Below, in pieces: positions 48,701 through 60,715 of a DNA stretch of 64,000 nucleotides (the stretch's first letter is position 1; every line of letters starts with the position of its first letter). Under the pieces are notes generated by a model. That model saw only the letters and a program-made list of their open reading frames with translations, was not told the origin of the DNA and made no database searches. The translations under genes were made by a program, and so were the position numbers. Source of the DNA: Taiwanofungus camphoratus (lineage: Eukaryota; Basidiomycota; Agaricomycetes; Polyporales; Taiwanofungaceae); assembly GCA_003999685.1 (NCBI GenBank), contig CP021226.1, positions 1,054,001 to 1,118,000 of the forward strand, written 5' to 3'.

Positions 48701-49151
48701 TCGATGGTAATATTTATTCCCTTGAATCTTAGATAACGTATGCCGCATCCTCGGTTGCGAACGCAAGAGGGCTTGAGAGGAAAAATATACAATGCTTGCC
48801 CTGTTTACATAACGGAGTAAACGCAAAGAGCGCGCTCGCGTACGTGCGCAGAATGTAACGACTCGGCCTATTCAGAAGTTCGGTATAGCTCGCCATTTGC
48901 ATTCCTACAGTGGTTGACGGTGCGAACAAGTCGCACGAGCCTGAATGGATAAGCAGACTGCACATACGCCAATCTTGAGAGGAACAGGCTTGGATCGTTG
49001 GTTAGAGTTTACACTAACCCTGGTTCGAGACTGCGCGTCTTTCGAGCCTGAACTGTGTATCGGTCACCGGTGGTCAACCAAAGGTTTCTCGCAACGAAAT
49101 TCACTTGGAAGTGCCAAGCAGCTCGCGCAAACAAATTCATGATGATACATA

Positions 49152-50010
49152 TCAAACATATGAATGCACCGAACTCCACTTGGGCACGCACTCGATCTGT
49201 GATTGGATCAGTCTTTCCCACCTGTCAGCCCGCATTCGACAATATTTACAATCGTCCAAGAGATCTCGATCCAATTCGAAAAGGCGGTTGACCTCCCAAA
49301 GCTTCTCCGGTCGGAGGCCTATGGCGGTCAATATATTGGCACGGAATGCGTGCCAGCTTTCAGAGTCCTCAAGGCCACCCTTGTGCAGAACTACTGGGGG
49401 ACTATCGTGCTTTTGCACGATACCCATCCAGACCTCTCGATATAGCACCTATTTCTCTGATCAGACGCCGATCAGATTTGAACATGCAACTTTACCCAAT
49501 GGATGAAAGTTATGGAGTCTAGAGTTCTGAAGCCATCTGCCACCGACATCGCGATACTCCGGGGTGCGGCCTCGTCGCATAGATCGGGATATTCGTGTCT
49601 TGAGGCATATCCTAAAACGGCAAGCGGATGGTGAGGGATTGCATGTCTGGCAGAACGGCGTATAATGATTCTAAGCTAATGATACTGATGATGTCGGAGA
49701 AGGCCACGAACATACTTCATGTGGGCCTTGCAAATCTCCATCGCAGGGAACACGCTATATTTCTCTGCTGCCTCCGCGAGGGGTGATAACACGCTAAAAG
49801 GTCCAAAACAGGCTGGGGTTGACGATAGGTAGATGTCTCGGTGAGAGGAACGATCTCGTTGGTATAGCCAACATCATCGCCTGGAAAGCCTTCCGAGTGC
49901 ACCTCAAGATTCTTCCGATGAACCTTGAACAACACACCGTCAATCGATTGGATAGTTATGTCTGAGTCGGATGCAGAGACTGTTGACCTTGCCAAATGAG
50001 CAGTCCGCAT
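49152..50010 (-). pseudogene. BTB/POZ domain protein, probably a broken host gene
   Basis: Remnant of a BTB/POZ protein from the large Agaricomycete family. The N-terminus reads DITIQSIDGVLFKVHRKNLE then HSEGFPGDD and EIVPLTETST, the usual start of the domain. Later, LAEAAEKYSVFPAMEICKAH and HPLAVLGYASRHEYPDLCDE occur in another frame. The last part carries ESWHAFRANI, LFELDRDLLDDCKYCRMRAD and ECVPKWSS, the usual C-terminal end of these proteins. Two problems argue against an intact gene. About nine codons normally present after ETST (a VLELLFQYM-like stretch) are missing, and the frame shifts near 49790, between QPQPVLDLL and AEAAEKY. Neither is explained by a GT-AG intron I can see. The C-terminal exons remain open, so decay is recent or the model is incomplete. 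Confidence 0.6.
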
Positions 50011-50662
50011 CGGTAGTATCGCATGTAAGATTATGTGGAAAAAAGAACGCACACCGGGGGCAAATTTGCCTCTCGTCCATGTTTGCGCAAACTTGTTTAT
50101 TGAACGAAAATTCGGAGAACAATACTTGATAATGTGGAGGGCCCCGTTCCTACCTACAACAAGGTGGTTTCAGATGAAGGGAGAAGATGGGGTGATGAGA
50201 GTGCGAGCCATAGTTTGGGCGCTCAAGCCTTTTAGGGCCAGCGTGTATTTAGAGTTGTCAGATGGCTTCCCTTCTGGTCACCACTCTCTTGTTAAGGCTT
50301 GGCATGAGCTTCCTGGATGGGGAAAGAGGCCTTGAGATGTAGTACTTGCTTCGTATATTCTTACACTTACATCGAACAAGGAACGGTCGCAGGGGTCGAA
50401 ATAACAGGTTGGCTTTCCAAACCATGCTGCAGGGAACGACACTGGTCTAGAGGGACGAACGCGTTGTGACCGCGGGAGGTCCTCGACTGAAGACGAATCA
50501 TGATTACGATCCACGTCCATGAATTGTGCTACCAGTGTTCGGAGACAGACGTATAGCCTCGATAATATGATTCGGCGCAAGAGAGAAATAAGGTTTAATT
50601 AGTGAACATGCAACCATGATATGACAATTCCATCCGCAGGCGTTACCCGAAGAGGTGAAAAG
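50011..50662. other. Spacer, no gene seen
   Basis: About 650 bp between the BTB remnant and the NSE2 stop. Short frames on both strands show no family motifs. It belongs to the same gene-poor island. Confidence 0.5.
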
Positions 50663-51955
50663 TCACTCAACAACTTCCTCATCATTATCTTCCTCTCTCA
50701 TCCGCTCTCGCCTAGCAGCATCCTTGGCTTTTTTGGCCAGTTCTTTGTTGGGTTTGAGGTCACTGAGACATATCATCTTGTTACATCCCGAAGCTGGGCA
50801 TTTCTTCCTCTCAGTCCGGCTGGGACCCAGGAAGTCTGTGATTGCCTCTCCAGAGAATGTATGACCGCAAAGTTCCCTGATGGACAGATACGTTGAAATA
50901 GCGAACTTACGCAACACCACTTAGGAGGACATACGATGTCAATGGGTCCACGAGAATTGTCAATGTTAGGGGACACCTGTAGTCTTGGGTGACACCACCA
51001 ATCTGGACATCATCGTCGTCATCACTGTCATCGCCATCCTCTGGAAGAGTTAAGGCATTTTAAATAATCGCTAGTAGGAGGCAGTGGATGCACAGACCTC
51101 GAGGTAGAAGGTCAGCAACGGGTGGCATAGCAGTCTCTGGATTTTGCACTTCCTGGGTCCTCAAGTCAGTGAACCCAGTCGCCACGTCCAAGAGATAAAC
51201 CCACGAAGATGGCTTGCCTGAATGTTGCATAGTCTTCGCTTTTTGCATACTTTTGACGCGTAGTCTTCGCACAGTAGTCACTAAGTCTCCGCTTAACCTC
51301 TTCCTGGTAGCGGTGAACAACGTCACTCTAGGAGGTGGAATGAGGATCGCAACACATTTGGGTGAGCAACGTGGCTCACGATAGGCTCTGTTCGGGAAAC
51401 TTTCTGGTTCAGCTCGTTCAAAACCTTTTCATGTGCAAGCAGCTCATTTTCGGTGTCAATGAGTTCCCGCATAATGGTGTCAGTGTCCACCAGGGCCTGT
51501 TGCCTCGGTCAGATCAAGTTATCGACCTGGTTCGCATATTTGCTCACTTTTTCGCCTTTCTCGCCTTCCATGAACTCCGCAAATGAAGAGGCTACATCTC
51601 TCACGAGAGTGTACGCATGGCCATGAATCTGCTTTCTCATCATTGCCCAGTCCGAGGCGATACCGGCAAGCTTGACGGCTTGTCCTTTCTCTAAGGGCTG
51701 GTTGCCAAAATTCTCTAATGGGTTGTCGACCTCTTCTTCTGTTTCATGTACAGCTTTCTGCTTTCTTTCTTTCTTCAACGACCTCGATATTCGTCTGGCT
51801 TGTGGCTCTTGTTCGTCTTCGTCTGCATCTTGATCTCCTTCGTCTACTTCTTCACTTCTTTCTTGTTGACTAGGACCATCTTCTTCGATGGCGTCAGAAG
51901 AAGGGTCTCTTCGACGATTACTGTTGGTACGACGCGAAGTACTGGCGACAGGCAT
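50663..51955 (-). CDS. NSE2: SUMO E3 ligase NSE2/MMS21 (Smc5/6 complex)
   Basis: SP-RING E3 SUMO ligase of the Smc5/6 DNA-repair complex. The start ATG is at 51955, followed by a long Ser/Glu/Arg-rich leader (about 90 residues). The helical Smc5-binding region contains AGIASDWAMMRKQIHGHAYT and then TENELLAHEKVLNELNQKV. An acidic linker (DGDDSDDDDDVQIGG) leads into the SP-RING: YRCPLTLTILVDPLTSELCG, then HTFSGEAITDFLGPSRTERK and KCPASGCNKMICLSDLKPNK. The zinc ligands C-H-C-C are retained, with the intron falling inside the RING between LTS and the next codon. The protein ends ERMREEDNDEEVVE at 50663. Four to five exons. The gene is divergent from uS12m (185 bp between starts). Confidence 0.92.
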
Positions 51956-52140
51956 GGTTTGCAGAAGGAGTGCAACAGGGCCTGGGTATCGAATATTCAG
52001 CCTCCCGAGTGAAGCACTACTTAAAGTTACAGGAACGCGTCTGCCTGGGCGTGTCGATCCTGTGACCTCGTTTAGGGCAGGTCGTCTCGCGGGTGATGGC
52101 CTGAAGTGCAAGACGGTCTCGAGGTCCATTCTTGTCGAAA

Positions 52141-52750
52141 ATGTTGTCCATCTTTCGAATAACCAGCCAAATACACCGACAATGGTCCTCCTCAATCCTG
52201 CAACAAAGTCTATGTCGGAATATCTCAATACCTTCTCTCTTCCGCTCCTTCCACCCTTCGCTTCCCGCCGCCGTCACCCTGAACCAGGCGACACGTCGGA
52301 AACCTCCCAAAAAGAACAAACGACGAACGTCCCCGCTTTTGGAGGGAAACACGCAGAAGAAAGGCGTCATTAGTCAAGTATTTATTATGAAGCCAAAGAA
52401 ACCGAACTCGGCCAAGCGGAAAGTCGCCCGAGTGAAGCTGACGTCCGGAAAGACACTTCATGCATATATTCCAGGAGAAGGATCTAACTTGCAAGAGCAC
52501 GGCGTGGTTCTGGTTAGAGGAGGCCGAGCGCAGGATCTTCCTGGTGTTCGGTAAGCTATGAAAGCCGCCTCGGGTGCGAAGGCTCTTAATGTTTTGTTTT
52601 CGACAGGTATAAGTTGGTCAGGGGTGCGTTTGACTTCGGTGGAGTGGTCAACAGACTGACAGCTCGAAGTCGTTATGGAGGTCGGTTACATCAGCATAGC
52701 GAACGACATTCACTGATCAATGACATCCAGCGAAGAAGCCAAAGCAATAA
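52141..52750 (+). CDS. MRPS12: Mitochondrial small-subunit ribosomal protein uS12m
   Basis: Mitochondrial decoding-centre ribosomal protein uS12. Exons 52141-52550, 52607-52680 and 52731-52750 join in frame to 167 residues. A basic leader of about 50 residues ([20 protein letters not shown]) is followed by the S12 core. The core has [60 protein letters not shown] and [20 protein letters not shown]. It ends [20 protein letters not shown] and SRYGAKKPKQ. The PNSA loop and the RGGR(A/V)QDLPGV motif are both intact. The last exon is only 20 nt and gives the normal KKPK end. Confidence 0.95.
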
Positions 52751-53020
52751 GCGGCTCGCTCCGACGAGCGATTTCTCCGCAATACACCATCTATATCCCA
52801 TCACATATATATTCCGTGTTAGGTCTTCCTATCTGTCAGGAAGGAACCAACGGCTGGTACCGCCAGAGCGTATAGAGCGGTACAGGTACATATCTACTAA
52901 TTTAATGTTGCCTGCCACGTACAGTACCGTAACGTCCAAATGCATCACAAAACATTACATGAAATGGGAGAATTCATCGCGATCAGTCCGCTGAAATTGC
53001 TCGTCAAGATATCGGAATTG

Positions 53021-56000
53021 TTAGGTCTTCACTAAGTCGCCTGCCTCTCTAATCTTGTTTTCTCTATCCTGATTTGCCCGTATGACTTTTTCAATCTCGG
53101 AATTAATCGCCCAAACCCAGACATCTCTCTCCAGTCTGCTTCTTGTACGGAAGACGTCGAGTTTCCTCTTAGCTGACAACGGTGGAATGTCGTATAAGGG
53201 AGCGCCAGGCCGGGAAGGAAACTGCATTTCGCCCCAATCAGACTTAGGTTGATACCATATCATGAATAATGTGTCTTCTTCATGGTCGTCCGACTCCAAT
53301 CCGTCCTGATAGCGCCGGGCCACAGGTGGTGCATCTGGATCATATTGACCTTCCGGCAAATATTGAGCGGCGAAATATCCCGAGCAGACATACGCATCCA
53401 GTAGACTGATGATCTTGTGCCGGCGATGATGCAACGATTTCCCACTAGTGATACGAAACTGTACGAGCTTTCCTGACACGAGAACGAGCTGGAGGTGTCT
53501 AGCCAGGTAAGAGTCAGGGCTATGGCCAACAACACAGCTGGTGTGATATCGTACCTATACGGACCCAACAAACCTTCGCGCCCAAATATCTTACCTGCTT
53601 TCAAGATTGAGCGACAGACGTCTAGGACGCACCAATTAAACAAAGATCCAAGTTCAGGCAAGGGAGCCTGCGGATCGGGCATAGGTTCGGGAGCAACGTC
53701 AAGGCTCTCATCCAAATGTTTCTGTGGTGTAATACGGAGACGTCCAGTACTGGCATGTGCAAGGTCCATCTCCTGCAAAGCATCGGCTTGATGGCGTTTC
53801 TTCCAGTATGAAATTAAAGGCCGAAGCCGTACTATCCATTCCAGAGCAGTTTGACATGAATGTGCCTTCAGATCGCGGTCAGCCTCAGTTTAAACGGCTG
53901 GGGGAATAATAACGAACCTCAAACCTGACGACATTCCCAGTCGTCAGCAACAGTTCGAAAGATCGTCTCATGCGAAGCCTGAACTTGTTATGCGCATGAG
54001 TCAAGCCCTCGTCCCCGCCCGCATCCTCATCATCACTCTCAGTTCTTTCCACGTGCTCCCAAAAGCTTGCCCTGTCTTCCCAGTCTGGTGTATTCAGACT
54101 TGGAGGCTCCTCGGCGTGCAGATGAATTAATTGGAATGCTCTCCTCACAGCGACTATGTTCCGCAAGTCTGATATACCAGTAGCATGAAGGATCTGTTTC
54201 GTTCCTCTTCGAACTTCTGCCTCTCGGAAAGAACTTGTATCGGTCGCGTCTTGTCCTGGCGGGATAAAACCGGGAGGGGGAGGATGGTTGGCTTGCACTG
54301 GAGCCAGTGCGAACAGGTATCCGTTGTGGGTGGTCAGGTACACGGCCTGTTTGAGCTGCGAGTTTGGTCTGATGCGGTCCAGGTAGCCTTCCACCGCAGG
54401 TGGTTCATCTAGGCGAGTGCCATCCTTCAAATGCAGGCGCGTAGGCAAGTGTTCCTTGAGACGAAGTTCAAGCTGTGATGGCTTACCGGCCTGGGTATAT
54501 GACTTTAGCCGTTACATCGGAGAGGTAGCTTCCATGTAATTTTGCTGACCTGATTCAATGTTAAACCACATAAAACGGCCCAATCTCGAGGCTTCCCTTG
54601 CACGTCCTCCAGTTGCCATACCCAATCCAGGTTCGTCTCAAAGCGCCAGGCCAGTTCCAGTTGCGCACCTTCCGCGATCTTGCGCTCAATCACGGCTTCA
54701 TATTCTCGTACAGTTCTCAATCGTTCTTGGCAAAGGCGAGTCAAATTTCGTGTATTAAATACTGCATAGGCGGCCGCAATATCGGCACCGTCATGGCTGG
54801 GTATATCAATTCTTAAGCGGGTATCTAAAGCAGGTGTCCGAATTTCAAGGAATGGAGGTAGCTGACCGCCCAGGTGTCTCCTAGAACAAATGTAAGTGTC
54901 TGAGGTCTAATAGCGCACAAGACCAAATTACCAGAGATGCCAGACCCAATCGATGGCTCTTGTACGGCTGCGCACCTTGAAGACGAAGATGTTCAAACCT
55001 TTCCTTCTGCCAGATAGCCAATGCCGTTTCGCACGTCTTCGCACAGGTGCGGGAGAGCAGATGAGGCAAAAGGTGAGGTCGGCGAAGGAATAGAGGGACA
55101 AACGCGTCATTGAAGACGCGAGGGGAATTACATAAACGAGCTTCTTATGCCCAGCAAACCAATCCTTGCCCGGTGTAGACTGTGCGTTTGCAATTTGATA
55201 GTCAGCCGACTAGCATAGACCTCTACTGCGAATAACGACGTACATGATTCTGGTACAGCTCAAGCCGGTCTTTGCGCCATGCAACGATGTATTCCTCCCA
55301 GTTCCAGTTTTCTAAGTGGCTCATTGTCCGGTTTCGCCACTCGTCGAAACCCGCAGGCACAGTCTCTGTAGCTGCATATGAAACCTTCACAAGCATTCTA
55401 TCTGCGCCCGAGCTTCAACATGAAGGAAGATGAGTACATTGAAGCAGAGTCACCTCGCATGACCACGTCGCCCCAGACGACTTGGTTCTCGGCAGTGGCC
55501 TGCTGAGCAGCTTCTGCGCTCGAGTCGTGTACGGCGCTGCCACTTCGCGCGAGGACTTCCCGGGGAGGTGCAGGGACATCCTCCGCTACTGTGACTGGAT
55601 AATGTACCATCTTGGCCTTGCCTTTGTTCGGGGAAGCGATCGACTTAGTTGCTTCTTTGAAGTGGAGTTCATTCAACGCTGGGGGTCCAGACGAACGTGA
55701 CTTTGGGCTGTGAATGATCTCCGAGTGAACTTGACTTGGATAGGCATCTTGAGGAGACACAATGGGCGGAATTAACGCAGTGGAGGATGTAGCACTAAGC
55801 GACTCGTCGTCTATGGCACCAGTCTGCGATAACGGACCATTGACAATCTGGTCTTGGGAAGCTGTCCATGGTTTGTCGTGAGGCGTTGAAAGAGGGCTAA
55901 GGTGGGACGGAGCTGTCGCAAACGTCTCTGCATCAGCAGACGTAGAAACATAGCGGGAGGAAGAGGTCTCAGCAGTCGGGCGCCATGGGTTGGGCTTGCA

Positions 56001-56462
56001 AGAACCCTCATCAAGAAGGTTAACTCCCAGGAAGACACCAACATCGAAAGAGGTCCCTATCCATCGCTGGACCAACCTGGCTTCTTTCCGTTGTTCGTAT
56101 GCCTGTCCCCACTCGCTTTCCTTCCAGCGCCTGAACATGGCCTCTCGAACACTCCTTTCTTGGTCTTCTCCCCAGTCCTCTCTCTTGCCCCCATGTCCGA
56201 GAAAAAATCGGAGGGCCATATTCCCTATAATACCTGACCTGTTGCCATCACCCTCATTGTTGTCCGTGCTGGTCACGTCCGAGCTACCTGTGCGGTGTTG
56301 CTGCTTGCTTCTGCTAGGTATAGCATCTGCCTGAGAGAGCGCTTTTTCAGGCATGGGTCCGATGAACCTTCTGTGATACTGATGCTGATCGTCGCTCCTG
56401 CCGATTTTATCGGCATGTTTGACGGTAATGTGTGCAAAGGTTGGGCTCGACGACTCTGTCAT
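53021..56462 (-). CDS. Spo71/Mug56-like PH-domain protein
   Basis: Probable membrane-associated protein related to fungal Spo71/Mug56, which in yeasts act in spore-membrane growth; its role here is unknown. The N-terminal part is Ser/Thr-rich and disordered. It then has KREDWGEDQERSVREAMFRR followed by WKESEWGQAYEQRKEARLVQ and RWIGTSFDVGVFLG, which fit the Spo7_2_N region. Later exons carry GYLDRIRPNSQLKQAVYLTT and HNGYLFALAPVQANHPPPPG (PH-like), RRSFELLLTTGNVVRFE, and the family C-terminus SGYFAAQYLPEGQYDPDAPP followed by LFMIWYQPKSDWGEMQFP. It ends at 53021. About seven exons. The start is uncertain: 56462 is the first ATG in frame, but the open frame continues upstream, so another 5' exon may exist. 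Confidence 0.78.
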
Positions 56463-57017
56463 TGTACGGACAAGGCCGTTCTGTGGCACCGAGAGAGAAG
56501 GACCGCAAACGACCTGCGCATGCAGAATAGATACTGGGCGGTTGCGAATGTCAGAGGCGACAAGTTCCACCTTGCCCCACCACACTCAGTCCCACCTGAT
56601 ATTCATGTTGGCGGCGGACGTCACCAGAAGACATGCAACGCCGCAAACCAGAGACATCGTGACATCTCGCGCGATAAGTTAGTTAGTCACATTATCGCGA
56701 AATCTCGTGGACGTACTAAACGCGCGGTAGCAACGCCTAAGGTTAATGTAATACTATGGTTCACTGTCTTATATGCGTAGGTGGCCATCTCTGAAAATTG
56801 AAAGCACGGTCAAAGTGTCCATTGATATGTAGGTACACGATCGTAAAGTAGATTCTAACGCAAAACAAGCTGAGCGATGGACTTTCAGAGGGAGTGTGGT
56901 TGACCGCCTAGAATCATGACTGAGGAGACGACTAATACGAAGTGACGGAGGGGTGGAGGGGGAGAGTGGCCCAAACTACGAACATGAACATATATCAAAG
57001 GCCAAATCCGAGACATT
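56463..57017. other. Spacer, AOX 3' end to Spo71-like start
   Basis: About 555 bp containing the presumed promoter of the Spo71-like gene (with a possible upstream exon near 56460-56600) and the AOX 3' UTR. Nothing else is recognised. Confidence 0.5.
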
Positions 57018-58692
57018 TTAAGTCTCCCTGCTCTGCTTCATGATCTTGTGTGATTCTCTCACATACTCCTCGGCCTCATCGCGCTCAAATCTGCAGGAAC
57101 CTGGAATCAGAAGGTCGTTGCAGGACGTACGCACATGGCGCTTACCCAACTTTCTTTCCCTTGACGGTCATGTCGGGCTCACGAAGCGCGAATGGGTTGA
57201 TGTCCGTCTGCTTCAGGTTTGCTAGACTGTGGTTCACGAATCGATGCGTGCTCTCGTCGCTTCGTACAGCATAGATAACGTCCAACATCTTGGCATCAGG
57301 ACCGATGCGCCAGTAGTCCTTTGCAATCTCCGGGGCAGGGTGATTGAGCCTGAACGTATATTCATCAGCTGTCGTATTCTATAGACAGCAGACAGCAAAA
57401 TGCAAAAGCTTACCATTCCGGTAGGTGACCAGATTCTATTTCTTCAATACACCTAGTGCTGGAGGAAAAGATCAGTTCGAGAATCATGGTCAGTCATCAT
57501 GACTGCTGACTAGGTGATCACAGCTTCCTCTTCGAGATGTCCAACGAACCGATGACATGTCCGTGGCGATACGAGGTAACAAAGAACTTACAGGACACGT
57601 TTAGTGAATCAAAGTCCACTGTAAAAGAATTTATGATACATACAGAACGTGTTGAAGAATACTCCCTGGGCTCCGAGTACCATGGCGCGGAAAAACCACG
57701 ACGGCTGACGCAATGTCATGAAGGTCCTATCATCGGCCCATAAGGTAAGAACATCCCGTAGAGAGTGAATATAACAAACATGAGATGCATGCGCTCGTTC
57801 TCTGCTTCTTCCAAGAGCGTGTGAATCCAACCCGAGTCTCGCCGCTGAAGAGCCCTCAGTATAATTGTCTTGGGCGCCAGAATGAGCGACTTACCAAGAG
57901 ACGAAGGCTCGTGAGATGGCGGAGCATTGCAGCGACCATACCCGGTACACCCGCAATACTTTCGAGGAACAGAATCCGCTAGCGGAGACGTTTGCGTAAT
58001 ATCCTAAATGTCGACAATCAAGATTCGTACCCTCAGCCAATGGCGCTCATCCATGCAATATCCGCCTTTTCTAAGTTCTTGCAGGGTCATGTTAGAGCCA
58101 GGAGGAACAGGCTTGTGTTTGTATGCCGTGGCTATATCAAAACCCCATCTATCAAGTGAAGCTTTCAGCCGGCTTCATAGGCTGTTTCAAATGTTATAAA
58201 ATAAATACCTTAGGACACGGACAAAAGCCCATGCAACCTTGTCTGAAAGATTCCTGGCCTTTCTGTGCATAATCTGTGGGTGAAATGACGTCAATGGACT
58301 GAGCTGACATAGCAAAGGCTGAACTGACCTCGACTGACCGTAGCTCTTCGGGAGAGTATACGGGATGGAAAAGGACCCAGTCGCCTTTCATTTCTGGGAC
58401 CGTACTCACAGCATCTTCCTTGGTAAGGTGCTCAGCTTTTGAGTCCTCTAAAGACAATGAGAGAAGGACGTTTAATCCTAATAAAACAAAATGAATGAAA
58501 GGAATAATACATACTTCTATGCGGGCCTTCAACACCAGCAATAGCCTTCTCATCGGTAGCCTTCTTAGTGAGAGGCTCGCTATTTAGAAGAGGCACGCCC
58601 GACGCGAAGTGCCGACGAGTCACCGTAGCGAGGCACGGCCCCAGGGCCCGACCCGACACGGGCAGAGATCGGCCAATAGAAATCCTCAACAT
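57018..58692 (-). CDS. AOX1: Mitochondrial alternative oxidase
   Basis: Cyanide-insensitive ubiquinol oxidase of the inner mitochondrial membrane that bypasses complexes III and IV. The start ATG at 58692 gives a presequence ([20 protein letters not shown] followed by [12 protein letters not shown]). The core follows in order over several exons: [40 protein letters not shown] and [18 protein letters not shown]. Then [38 protein letters not shown] (the second Glu-x-x-His di-iron motif), [20 protein letters not shown] and GVFFN. The C-terminal half has [16 protein letters not shown]-type residues visible on the minus strand near 57240, and [19 protein letters not shown] before the stop at 57018. 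All di-iron motifs I could locate are present, so the enzyme should be active. Confidence 0.93.
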
Positions 58693-59630
58693 CGTCGACG
58701 AATAGAATGTTCAAGTTTTGCTGCAGCCCCCCACCCCCGCTTCGTACACCTATATATCGTGTACAGCCAATTCCGTCTCTTTCCGAGGGCCCTATCCGGA
58801 TGGGACCGCACCGAGTCACACTCTATCTTATTGATGGACCTGGGTGGTGCAGGCGCCCTGCATTCCGACTGCATATTCCTGGAGCATTTCGCGTCTCCGA
58901 GGCTCAGCGTTGAGGAGATTCTGCAGCGGTGGCGTCGTGCTTCGGAATCCTGTTTGGGACTGACCAATAGGATGCCGCGCTGTATACGACGCGCGACCGG
59001 CATTTGCCGGCTGGTGTCTATGTTATTCCGCCAGCTTGCTCGTTGTCCGAGAGCACACGCAGACGCGCTCGCGGATTCACGGGTGTTGCTGAGACGCTGG
59101 CGCGATGGCGGAAGGAGTGAGTTGGCAGCTGGGATGCGACGGGACGAACAGGAATGATCCCCTGGGACAATGCACGGATCATGGGTCATTGGCGGTGCTA
59201 GAACACCGCCACAAGCAAGATTGATCACGACTCTGCTGCCAGACTCTGTAGCAGATGGCTGGCACCCCAGCCTCGTGATATGCAACACTCCCTGATACTT
59301 GCAACGGGGACCTCACCAAGGCTGTGTTCTCTAAGCAATCATATGCCCGTGACGTCGTCTATGACAGAAAGGACTAGATCTTGGCGAAAGCAATAAATTA
59401 TAGGTACGCAATCAAGTCATGTGAGTAAGTACCTCCTGTACGGACCGCAACATCATAGGTGAGATGAACCGAGGGCTCCAAACCAAATTCGAGTCAGAGG
59501 CACGCTGGATTCATATCATCCACCGGCAGCGAATGTGTAAACATTGGACTGCCGACGGCTATGTCAGAACGCGATCTCATGCTTGGTCAACGAAAGCGCA
59601 TACCTCTACAAGACAGCGGCGCCTCTCCTT
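58693..59630. other. GC-rich promoter region of AOX, no gene supported
   Basis: About 940 bp between the AOX start and the stop of the small mitochondrial gene. It includes a GC-rich part with CCAAT (58967-58971). A plus-strand open frame of about 107 codons from 58832 is Arg/Cys-rich and shows no motif, so I leave it out. No repeat or RNA gene is seen. Confidence 0.5.
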
Positions 59631-60157
59631 CTACCGGTCGCTCTGAACCTCTGTAAGATCGCTCTGGTCGACTACTCCAGCCATCTTACGCTCAGCAGCT
59701 GACAGGGAGAAAAATGCAGCTTTCTGTGCGTCAAGCCACCTTCGTGCCTTGTGTCGAATCACGGTGAGTACGGGTACAGCCTGGTGGACGCCTTCCATTT
59801 GACGAGACGTTTCCGCGCGTTGACTCACCGGCATGAACACATGCTCCTTCTCTCCAAAATCAGCGAAGAACACTGCATAGAGTAGCGTCGCTGTGTTGCA
59901 GGATGATACCGCCGTTAGGAACATAACAATCAAGGGCACCCACATGGAATAACCACGTAATTCGCAACCCTGCTGAGAGGAAAAACCCAGCGTGGGCGAG
60001 GATCGATTGGTGTGTTTTCCGCCGCCCACGATTGAGCAGGCTGTTTGATTTTCGTGGACGCAAAACGGCACGAAATTCTTGGAGGTAATAATGTACGTGC
60101 ATTGCATGTGGAAGGGCGTCCATGCGCTGCCTTCAGGGGACCGATGGTGTGAATCAT
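59631..60157 (-). CDS. Small orphan mitochondrial-type membrane protein
   Basis: Not recognised as a named family. Exons 60157-59944, 59890-59829 and 59747-59631 join in frame to 130 residues. The N-terminus (MIHTIGPLKAAHGRPS, then ARTLLPPRISCRFAST) is basic without acidic residues and has a likely presequence cleavage near RFAST. A predicted single membrane span follows, split by intron 1: VANYVVIPSTLLYAVFFADF. The C-terminal side reads FGEKEHVFMPARRWLDAQKA, then AFFSLSAAERKMAGV. I recall similar short proteins in other Agaricomycetes with the FADFG-EHVFMPARRW block, but no function is known to me. An alternative reading through intron 1 gives a different frame without a presequence and is less convincing. 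The start ATG at 60157 is the first in this frame. Topology is inferred only. Confidence 0.7.
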
Positions 60158-60715
60158 GGAGCTTTTTTGCACACTGCGCTCGCGCAATTGAGTCGCCCGC
60201 TAAGTTCGCAGCAGATGGCCCTCGGGTCCCGTATACGTGGGAACGTGACCATCTCGAGCTTTTAGCGGGGATCTTCGCCGGTAATCCAGACAACTTGTCT
60301 GGTTATATAACAGATAATTGACGCGCGGGATAGGTCCATGAAAGGTTTAACTTGACGCTCGTAATGCGAGATAGGTAACCTCCGATCTTCACGGTGTGGG
60401 CGAATGAGACATTGTCCAGCCAGAAGCTGCTGCAAAGGCGGTAATCACAATGTCTGCCTCGTGTAGAGTGACCATGGCATGCTGCTGCAGGCCCGCAGCC
60501 GTGCAACAAAGTGCTGCACGATCTATTTAGAGATAAATATGCATGCCGGTCTGTTCGGACGGAAACTATTTCCTCCGTCAGAGTCGGAGTCGGTAAATTA
60601 TTGTTAGTGAAAGGGCCACCCGATAAAGCGGCTCGGAAGAATTATTTCGGCGCCAAGGTCGCGGGGTTCACTCCCGGAGACATACCAAGGCTGTTGTCCG
60701 ACCTCTCGCACCGAG
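60158..60715. other. Divergent promoter region
   Basis: About 560 bp between the small mitochondrial gene and the Zn2Cys6 regulator, which are divergent. No gene is seen in it; the short frames present are shadows. Confidence 0.5.

Larger units (their letters stand above)
44051..49151. other. 5.1-kb gene-poor island
   Basis: No complete gene is recognisable on either strand. Several short open frames in 46600-48500 (plus strand) look protein-like in composition, for example KAEVELSYSDRLLVCSTDVP near 46980 and WPKEDQNYVEFWQQVRYKKN near 48334. I cannot place them in a family, and I cannot connect them into a gene model. The region also holds a cluster of CCGAAA repeats (44224-44406), a short GC-rich palindromic segment (45583-45704) and the BTB remnant just beyond its right end. 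It may contain old decayed genes. A novel intact gene with many short exons cannot be excluded. Confidence 0.5.

Noticed and set aside
41058-58692. A functional mitochondrial gene cluster from NDUFAF6 to AOX
   Set aside because: The mitochondrial genes are interrupted by NSE2, a Spo71-like gene and a gene-poor island. Only the NDUFAF6-SDHAF1-uL29m block is contiguous, so a wider cluster is not supported.
58832-59157. 107-codon plus-strand open frame upstream of AOX
   Set aside because: Its composition (Arg, Cys, Ser) follows from GC-rich DNA. It has no motif or splice support, and it lies in the likely AOX promoter.
60079-60321. Plus-strand open frame ending in LLAGIFAGNPDNLSGY
   Set aside because: It overlaps the minus-strand mitochondrial-type gene and has no motif or splice support. 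It looks like a shadow frame.
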